Shown here in pieces: positions 20,001 to 24,997 of a stretch of 40,345 nucleotides of DNA. Numbering within the stretch: position 1 is the first letter of the stretch; every line of letters starts with the position of its first letter. The stretch comes from Deinococcus hopiensis KR-140 (lineage in GTDB: Bacteria > Deinococcota > Deinococci > Deinococcales > Deinococcaceae), in assembly GCA_943327755.2 (NCBI GenBank), contig CALPYF020000038.1, positions 1-40,345 of the forward strand, in the 5' to 3' direction. The notes below the pieces were generated by a model. The model worked only from the letters and a program-made list of their open reading frames with translations, was not told the DNA's origin and made no database searches. Both the position numbers and the translations under genes were made by a program.

Positions 20001-20046
20001 GTGGGTTCGTTGTCCAGATCGCCAGTTGACCTTCACGAATCGGCAT
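16999..20046 (-). CDS. dpdE: SNF2-family helicase DpdE, first gene of the restriction operon
   Basis: A 1015-aa SNF2/RapA-like translocase. The N-terminal 110 residues form small beta modules (GTWKMGRLTELRENSEAFIV) like the Tudor/KOW-type domains of RapA. Helicase motifs: Ia region LADEVGLGKTIEAG (178-191), DEAHR (255-259), LLLSATPA, FLSSPSAATRLL, DEAGEEGLNLQ and RLEQRLGRLDRYGRG. It would act as a double-stranded DNA translocase that senses or remodels target DNA. ATG 20046 is preferred over ATG 20055 because AAGGA lies 8 nt before 20046 but directly against 20055. It overlaps dpdF by 4 nt and heads nine co-directional genes. Confidence 0.87.
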   Translation of the reverse strand: MPIREGQLAIWTTNPQYGLAKVHQVNGDLSRISYFISMAKQRAFEVPTNELRSQDPWPQNRVYVNQGGTWKMGRLTELRENSEAFIVRFPNGVEKVVPEPDVYVRSDGAVEPMEVLKLHGHETPYFFERRWPLVKHLLEQRTASAGIPALLSSAIDLRDHQVEVVRQVLHDPVPRYLLADEVGLGKTIEAGIIIRQLLIDRPQAKVTILVPPHLVGQWNDEMDRRFRLRDFPQATVQILMHGESSIPLSDLLVVDEAHRISGEAFGTASEQQRYRHLATAAKSTPRILLLSATPASSNHRAYLGMLHLLDPNVYSLKDEAAFDARVQAQEALGNAVFALQPDVPVMLLETVFDELLQLFPADRRVAEMIRTLRSDSADTPATVGALRLYISETYRLHRRMLRHRRETHAEHLVRGRQLGPPLSVALQGTVGAWEAFDTWREVLDVETEQQARPGAVQTLMHMWSAAVTGLPEWTEAVKHRQALKQLSIGERDALAVMAERLKQTDTTATEQEVARAVAQAARQANGKTVVFLSSPSAATRLLSELDRLLGPRRAALASQGATAVTWFREHQDALVLVVDEAGEEGLNLQCADLVVHVDLPLDARRLEQRLGRLDRYGRGDKIVSRVVISEAWPDVIRHHADLLSGPLDIHNTSVASLQVLLDGLLKEFGHAALDGPAAQHRVMAELPNRVQAELDRVRQVEMLDSLQLDASQVLEAQMEALHDMEAQEFDRSFTRWVKSALMFKTTYDERSVMFSFDKNKTLVNWERIKVLHPLLQRASTFSRRDAQRYGLALLRSGEPFVDAITAYLNWDDRGRSYAYWRHDPSWTGDDLITFALHFTVSGDLGDVARLAQREHLDEASLGRRMDGLLGPTTWTIHLDQDGRPVSAEAKGALERPYHNGDRNLSTERVWALEELAPPGVWKAMCDHVLATADAQLRADPAFTAVIERAHRHAQTVVNERLGILRSRQAAGQRDSGAHELAVEECLAEALLGGIATPAVTLDAVGAVVLSARDPF

Positions 20047-20465
20047 GGTGTACATCCTTTGTATGTAGGGACTCGGCAGTTGGGCAACCGTTGAGAACGG
20101 GTCTTTGTTGGCCGCTTTGCTTGAGACCCGGACTGGAATTTCTCACGAGCTCCATGCTGACGTGTGCCCGCGACATCTGTTGTCGCGCACTTATGTCCCC
20201 GATCGCATCACTATTCACCATCTAGGCTGGGGCCGAACACAGTCAGTGTCTTGCATAAGTAACGTTTCACATACGCCAGTGGGCATGGCAGGCATTGAAT
20301 TAAAAAGCCATTTTTGCCGACTCAGGCGACATCGGCGTCGGTTCTTCATGGCTTGAAACTAACATGCACCTCGGGAGAAGGCGCACAACTTTGCGCCCGT
20401 CCTGGCCATAGCCAACAGGTGTCGACCTGAAGGCTTAAGTTTTTATGAATATAATTTTCATCAGG
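20047..20465 (-). promoter_or_regulatory. Leader and promoter region upstream of dpdE
   Basis: About 420 bases without a supported gene, AT-richer than its surroundings, which should hold the dpdE operon promoter. Three inverted repeats are visible: CGCGACA-TCTGT-TGTCGCG (20169-20187), GGCGCA-CAACTT-TGCGCC (20380-20397) and the AT-rich near-palindrome ATGAATATAATTTTCAT (20445-20461). I could not pick a confident -35/-10 pair. The 7-bp arms at 20169 are a candidate operator or leader hairpin. Confidence 0.45.
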
Positions 20466-20651
20466 TAGGACCATAGGTCAGCGTGGAGTGGTGTGGCAGG
20501 GCACCTGACCGCCTGACAGAAATTATGAGAAAGCGTCCCTGGTAGGGGACAGTTTCTGTTTGTGAATACCGAAAATGCCACCGGGGACGCCTCACGACTC
20601 TACTATTGATAGTCCGTTGACTCGGGCAAAGTTTGCTGTCCCACACGGTAT

Positions 20652-21299
20652 TCAGGCTACGTACATCGGGAGTGGTTGACCCTGGCCGACCTGATCCAGC
20701 AAGAGGAAGAGTGGCCGAGGTGGTCGCTCCGTGGAAAAGGCCCGCCAGGCTTGCCACACCCAGACGAAAGGCTCCAGCCACAATCGCACCTGATGCAGTA
20801 GCGTGCTCCACCTGGGCGGATGCCGTGCATCCGCCCGCTGAGATGTCTCACCTTCGCCCCGTGGTGTGTGCGCGTTCCACCAGTGCAAAAAGCAAAACGC
20901 TGCGCACACCAGACTCCAATGTCGGCGAAGGGCAATGTCTGACCGGGCCTGACAGTGCGTCCAACCCAGATGCTGTTTCACCTCCCGGTACGCCTGCTCA
21001 ATCCGGGGGCGCCGGGCATACAGCAGTGCCACCTCCAGTGAGCCCGCCGGAGTCACCGGGACGCGTCCCGGTGACCTGTCCTTCTCGCTCTCCCGAAAAT
21101 TGGTGATGAGGTATTCCGTCGTCTCATGCGGCAGTTTGACTGGGTCAGGCGTCACCACAATCAAGCGAAGAGCGCGTCCAGGCCCGTACGGCCCACCGCC
21201 CACTTCTGCCCGCCAGAACACGCGTTCTGCACCGTCAGCGAACGTCCTCTTGAACGGCTGCCAGTCGGCTGGCGCTGCCCGCAGCGCCAAGTCTTCCAC
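20652..21299 (-). pseudogene. IS4/IS701-like transposase, C-terminal fragment
   Basis: A 215-aa frame opening at a GTG directly after an upstream stop. It resembles the C-terminal half of an IS4/IS701-type transposase: VEDLALRAAPADWQPFKR, a beta region, then RPRIEQAYREVKQHLGWTHC, which holds the third catalytic residue (E in the IEQAYREVK block), and a helical tail. The N-terminal half with the first catalytic residues is missing; the fragment ends near 21312. Sequence from about 20466 to 20651 is probably the right end of the element. Inactive by truncation. Confidence 0.7.
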
Positions 21300-21374
21300 C
21301 CCCCCAGGTTGACCCTGCTAATGCCACCACGCATACGAACTCGGCAAAGACAACACAAATGGGATCGCAGAGGT

Positions 21375-21463
21375 GGTAGTGCTCCAGAGATGATTTCCAG
21401 AATCTGACCCTTTCGAAGAGAGGGACGAGCACACTGGAGCTCACCGTGGGGAAACAGCTGACG
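21375..21463 (+). mobile_element. IS3-family left-end remnant, interrupted
   Basis: Begins with GGTAGTGCTCC, the terminal sequence shared with 39661 and, inverted, with 146, 22862 and 40199. The following about 80 bases match the left end at 39661 apart from a short insertion (near AGATGATTTCC) and point changes. The continuation is interrupted at 21464 by a different IS3-family element; its matching right end resumes at 22778. The catalytic interior is gone, so this is a dead shell. Confidence 0.75.
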
Positions 21464-21588
21464 TGACCCCAATTGGTCGGCCCACTCCGAATGAGACAAG
21501 ATCGTCTGACCTGCTCCCCGCAATCGGTTCCAAAATGAATCGGAAAATCTGGCACACTCAAGGAACACACGTTCCCAGGAGGGTCAGC

Positions 21589-21855
21589 ATGGGAGGAGCA
21601 CGGCATACCGAAGAGCAGATCGCCTTCGCCCTGCGGCAAGTCGAGTCCGGCACGTCCGTCGGCGAGGTCTGCCGGAAGATGGGCGTCGTCGAGTCCACGT
21701 ACTACATCTGGCGCAAAAAGTACGGCGGGCTGGGGGTTGCGGAACTCCGTCGGCTTCGCCAGCTGGAAGAGAAAAACCGCAAACTGAAGCAGCTGGTGGC
21801 GGATCTGAGCCTGGACAAGGCGATGCTGCAGGAGGTCATCTCAAAAAAGCTGTGA
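21589..21855 (+). CDS. IS407-group OrfA, transposase DNA-binding subunit
   Basis: An 88-aa protein of the classic IS407 OrfA type: RHTEEQIAFALRQVE, VGEVCRKMGVVESTYYIWRKKYGGL (helix-turn-helix), then a leucine-zipper-like segment ELRRLRQLEEKNRKLKQL and DKAMLQEVISKKL at the end. AGGAGG lies just upstream of ATG 21589. It binds the IS ends and is normally joined to OrfB by -1 frameshifting. Intact in this copy. Confidence 0.93.
   Translation: MGGARHTEEQIAFALRQVESGTSVGEVCRKMGVVESTYYIWRKKYGGLGVAELRRLRQLEEKNRKLKQLVADLSLDKAMLQEVISKKL
21843..21849 (+). other. Programmed -1 frameshift site (A AAA AAG)
   Basis: The heptamer A-AAA-AAG is in the correct phase with the orfA codons (TCA AAA AAG CTG TGA), four to six bases before the orfA stop, and orfB continues in the -1 frame. 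This is the standard slippery signal for OrfAB fusion in IS3-family elements. Confidence 0.8.
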
Positions 21856-22706
21856 ACCCCCGCCAACGGCGGGGGTGGGTGGAGCACGTCCAGCACGTGT
21901 TCCGCGTCAGTCAACGTCGGGCTTGTCGGGGTCTGCATGTCGCGCGCTCGACATGTCGCTACGTCTTCAAGAAGCGGGCAGACGAGCCCGCCATCGTCCA
22001 GCGCATGACCGAGATCGCGGGGGTACGGGTGCGCTATGGATACCGGCGCATTCACGTGCTGATGGCCCGAGAGGGCTGGCGCATCAACCACAAGCGGCTG
22101 TATCGGTTGTACACCCAGACCGGGCTCAATCTGCGGATGAAGCGACCGCGGCGACACATCAGCGCGGCACACCGTGCCGCGCAGCCGAGTGCAGCACAGC
22201 ATGGTGAGGTGTGGGCGATGGATTTCATCGCCACGCAGTTGTATGACGGTCGGCGACTGCGCGCTCTGACGGTGGTCGACGTCTTCACCCGGGAGTGCTT
22301 GGCGATTCTGGTCGACTAGGCGCTTAAGGGAGTAGACGTCGTCGCGACCATGCGCCAGGTCAGCGAGATCAGAGGCAGTCCGAGCAGAATTCAAGTGGAC
22401 AACGGCAGCGAGTTCATCAGTAAGGTGCTCGACCTCTGGGCCTACCAGTGCCATGTGACGCTGAATTTTTCCCGTCCAGGAAAGCCCACAGACAACCCCT
22501 TCATCGAGTCATTCCACGGGAGTTTCCGGGACGAGTGCCTGAATACCCATTGGTTCTTGAGCCTGGATGATGCCCGCCGAAAAGTCGAGCACTGGAGACG
22601 GGAGTACAATTCGTTCAGGCCGCATTCCGCGCTGAAAAACCTCGCGCCCAGCGCGTTCGCAGCGCAGTTTGCCTCGGTTCACGTCCAACCGGAGATTCCG
22701 ATTTGA
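21852..22706 (+). pseudogene. IS407-group OrfB transposase with in-frame TAG
   Basis: A 284-codon frame encoding an rve/DDE integrase-type transposase. The N-terminal HTH_21 region is present (YGYRRIHVLMAREGW). First catalytic Asp in WAMDFIATQLYDG, second in IQVDNGSEF, Glu in FIESFHGSFRDECL. A TAG at 22317-22319 stops translation between the first and second catalytic residues (LVD-stop-ALKGVDVV). Family members have an amino acid at this site, often Gln, so a CAG to TAG change is likely. Unless suppressed, the copy makes no active transposase. Confidence 0.88.
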
Positions 22707-22777
22707 CCTGGATCCGTTTTTGGGGGCGGCTCATGAAGTACGCTGGGCTCATTTGGGCTGGACCGATCAAAGGGTGA

Positions 22778-22862
22778 ACGTCACTACGCCACGCACTGGT
22801 CTACACTCACCTCATCGGCGAACGCTCGTAACGCCGCTTGAAGTCAAAACTGGAGCACTACC
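22778..22862 (+). mobile_element. IS3-family right-end remnant (copy 2)
   Basis: From about 22783 to 22862 the sequence matches 67-146 almost exactly, ending in GGAGCACTACC. It is the right end of the older IS3 element whose left end is at 21375-21463. The IS407-like element sits between the two ends. Confidence 0.8.
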
Positions 22863-22939
22863 GGCCGCATGCAGACTCATAGCGCATTGTTACCCCCACC
22901 TGGGAATTCGCCAACAGAGTCTAGTTCCAGCCAACTACC
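22863..22939. other. Short spacer between IS remnant and xre gene
   Basis: Seventy-seven bases without a visible gene or terminator. The IS remnant ends just past the 3' end of the regulator gene and has not disrupted it. Confidence 0.4.
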
Positions 22940-23212
22940 CTATTCAGGCAGTGAAGCCCCTTTCTCATCGCCCTGAGCCAAAAAATGGTCGAGGTCGAGT
23001 TTAAAGGCCCGTGCGATCCGCATCAGGGTAGTGATCTGAGGATCGTACTTTGCGTTTTCAATTTTGCTGATGTGGCTGCGGGAAAGTTGCGCTTGGTGCG
23101 CCAATTCTTCCTGGCTGAAACCGGCAGCCAGACGGGCATCTTGGACGCGGACCGCAATACGTTCAAGCAGTTGTTTTTCGTCACGCTGGTAGTTGCGGGG
23201 AGTCCGGGCCAT
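22940..23212 (-). CDS. XRE-family transcriptional regulator of the dpdA operon
   Basis: A 90-aa protein that is almost entirely one HTH_3 (Cro/CI) domain: QDARLAAGFSQEELAHQAQLS, then SHISKIENAKYDPQITTLMRIARAF. It has no toxin or sensor domain, so it is a simple DNA-binding repressor like the C proteins of restriction-modification systems. It is divergent from dpdA, with 124 nt between starts. A pair of AT-rich palindromes at 23252-23275 overlaps its own likely promoter, suggesting autoregulation and control of dpdA. A C-protein-like delay between modification and restriction is plausible but inferred. Confidence 0.88.
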   Translation of the reverse strand: MARTPRNYQRDEKQLLERIAVRVQDARLAAGFSQEELAHQAQLSRSHISKIENAKYDPQITTLMRIARAFKLDLDHFLAQGDEKGASLPE

Positions 23213-23251
23213 CTCGCCTCAGCGTGCCGCGAAAACCACTCACGAGTAAAA

Positions 23252-23275
23252 TATTATAATATGCGTATTATAATA
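23252..23275. promoter_or_regulatory. Tandem palindromic operator with divergent promoter
   Basis: Two identical self-complementary decamers TATTATAATA (23252-23261 and 23266-23275) are separated by TGCG, giving 14-bp centre-to-centre spacing. Each contains TATAAT on both strands. On the minus strand TTGAGT (23272-23277) lies 16 nt from TATAAT (23253-23258), a good sigma-70-type promoter for the xre gene. On the plus strand either decamer can supply a -10 for dpdA, but I see no strong -35. A dimer-binding XRE protein on both sites would block both promoters. Confidence 0.7.
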
Positions 23276-23336
23276 CTCAAGATGTACGTCCCTCTCTCTT
23301 GAGCCGACGTCATACGCTGATCCGCAGGAGGTCCTC

Positions 23337-24320
23337 TTGAAGTATTTCAGTACCTTCACACCCTGGGATTTTCCTGTGGCGCACCTCGACCCGACGGCCC
23401 GCCTTCTGCTCTCCCCCACCACCTATTCGCCCAACTTTCAATATCCATTTCGTTCTCCTGCGGAGGTGATGATTGACAGTGGCGCTTACCATCATGGGAA
23501 ACGAAACGCCAAACGCAGCCGGATGCGCACACTCCTCGACCAATTGATCATCGCTGAGCAGTTCCCACACAGTCGGGTGACCCTCAGTCACTGCGACGTC
23601 CTCCCACGTCTGGATACAGACGCCCGCGTGAGTGTCCACGCCACCCTCCTCAACGCGGAGTGGTTCATGCAACAACCCATGCCTGCACCGTACGCTCGCA
23701 TGACCGTCGCTCAGGCCCGAACACCGGACGAGATGTACCTCGTCGTCACCCAATTGAGCCAGTTTTCCCCTGATCTCATCGGACTCGGCGGTCTGGCCGC
23801 CCTCCACCGGCGCAACCGCAAATTACTGCCATTCATGATCGAAGCGGCCACTGAAGGGGCGGGCGACGTCTCTGTACACGCGCTCGGTGTCACAGCGCCC
23901 TACGTCCTCGCCTGCCTACGCCGCAACGGTGTGTTCAGTTGTGACTCAGCCACGGCCATCTGGTGCGCGATTTACGGCAGCGTCATCTACGCCCGTCCAT
24001 ACCGCCGCTACCGGTTCATCAGTGATAAGTCCACCCGCCCGGAATCTCCACAGGTGACAGGGTATTACAGCAGCCTCGCCCGACCCCTCCCATGCGTCTG
24101 CCCGGTCTGTCGAGATGACCCCACGCAACTCATGGGCAGTGACACTCGCGCGAAGTACGCCCGGTGCATCCACAACCACTACCACGCCAAACTCGATCTA
24201 GAAGGAGAAGGTGAATGGCAGGCAGCCTACTTATCGGCCGAATACCAGTCCGTTATGACGACCTTGCTCTCCTCCACCACGTCATCGCTGAGCGGGGCAC
24301 CGTTACCTTCCCCCAATTAA
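23337..24320 (+). CDS. dpdA: TGT-like DNA base-exchange enzyme DpdA
   Basis: A 327-aa TGT-fold protein. In the dpd system DpdA exchanges guanine in DNA for preQ0. Motifs map onto queuine tRNA-ribosyltransferase: DSG at 47-49 (base-binding Asp), SHCDVLPR with D87, LIGLGGLA (147-154), VHALGVTAP (180-188), SCDSATA with D203 as the likely nucleophile, and a zinc site C253-x-C255-xx-C258 with a histidine near 279-283. It lacks the tRNA-binding PUA domain. The start is TTG 23337, with a perfect AGGAGG (23326-23331) five nt upstream. It is followed by a DpdG-like gene that begins 106 nt before the dpdA stop. dpdB, the usual partner, is not seen. Confidence 0.85.
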   Translation: MKYFSTFTPWDFPVAHLDPTARLLLSPTTYSPNFQYPFRSPAEVMIDSGAYHHGKRNAKRSRMRTLLDQLIIAEQFPHSRVTLSHCDVLPRLDTDARVSVHATLLNAEWFMQQPMPAPYARMTVAQARTPDEMYLVVTQLSQFSPDLIGLGGLAALHRRNRKLLPFMIEAATEGAGDVSVHALGVTAPYVLACLRRNGVFSCDSATAIWCAIYGSVIYARPYRRYRFISDKSTRPESPQVTGYYSSLARPLPCVCPVCRDDPTQLMGSDTRAKYARCIHNHYHAKLDLEGEGEWQAAYLSAEYQSVMTTLLSSTTSSLSGAPLPSPN

Positions 24321-24997
24321 CCACGGCACTCACCCCACGGTGGACCTACTACCTCTCCAGTGCCGCCACCCTCCTCAAAGAAACCCTCAGTTTCGGCGTC
24401 ACCCTCGGCCTGTTTGAGAGCAGTGCCGAGCGGGCTTGGGATGACCGCACCTTCCGCACGCCCTTCCCCGCCACCCGCCTGCGCGCGACTGTCCTTCACC
24501 TCCTCACGACTCAAGATGACCTGGCTCAACTCGCCTTCCGCGGCGTACACGACGTCCTGGTCGAGCAGGGCAAGGTCCACACAGACGTGCCGACCGTGGT
24601 GGAACTGATGGAAAGTGGCCCGTACGGCGCCGCGTTCAGGTGGAACGACACCAAAGTCAACTTCTGGCTGCAATTCATGCATGACTTGGGGCTGGTCGTC
24701 CGCATGCCGCCCCAACGACTGGTCCTGAGTCCCACAACCCCCTTACTCCTGGAGTTGCTTCCCCGTGAGGGCGGCCCAGTGAGGCCCATGCTGGAAGAGT
24801 GGCACGACGAGTTCTGCGCTGTCTTCACGCGACTGGGAGACGTCCACGAAGGTTTTGCCCGCGCCCTCCTGCGACTCGAAACCCAAGGGCACGTCACCCT
24901 CACCTACGCCAGTGACACGGTGGGCAGCGTCCTCTGCTGTGGCCGGCGCGTCAGCCACTGGGCACCATCAGGAGGACACGATGTGGACCCCGTTTAA
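24215..24997 (+). CDS. DpdG-like protein, second copy next to dpdA
   Basis: A 260-aa protein, not clearly in a named family. It appears to contain winged-helix-like segments: DLALLHHVIAERGTVTFPQL, LKETLSFGVTLGLFE, then VNFWLQFMHDLGLVVRM followed by a beta hairpin. Size, the central W-LGL block, the C-terminal VSHW strand and position directly before a DpdH-like ATPase all parallel DpdG (13708-14481). ATG 24215 has AAGGAG 7 nt upstream. It overlaps dpdA by 106 nt and the following gene by 17 nt, an unusually deep coupling. Likely an adaptor linking the ATPase to DNA or to DpdA; that is inference. Confidence 0.75.
   Translation: MAGSLLIGRIPVRYDDLALLHHVIAERGTVTFPQLTTALTPRWTYYLSSAATLLKETLSFGVTLGLFESSAERAWDDRTFRTPFPATRLRATVLHLLTTQDDLAQLAFRGVHDVLVEQGKVHTDVPTVVELMESGPYGAAFRWNDTKVNFWLQFMHDLGLVVRMPPQRLVLSPTTPLLLELLPREGGPVRPMLEEWHDEFCAVFTRLGDVHEGFARALLRLETQGHVTLTYASDTVGSVLCCGRRVSHWAPSGGHDVDPV

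Larger units (their letters stand above)
21464..22777 (+). mobile_element. IS3-family (IS407-like) insertion sequence
   Basis: About 1314 bp with imperfect terminal inverted repeats: left TGACCCCAATTGGTCGG, right (read inward) TCACCCTTTGATCGGTCC, both continuing into AATGAG about 30 nt in. A 3-bp direct repeat ACG flanks it (21461-21463 and 22778-22780), consistent with target duplication. It carries orfA, a -1 slippery site and orfB. It is inserted inside an older, unrelated IS3-family remnant. orfB has an in-frame stop, so this copy is probably not autonomous. Confidence 0.85.

Noticed and set aside
1026..20046. DISARM system (DrmA/DrmB/DrmC/DrmD-like)
   Set aside because: The DEAH helicase with cysteines, PLD and SNF2 proteins recall DISARM, but there is no methyltransferase, and the gene order plus DpdA and queC/D/E fit Dpd.
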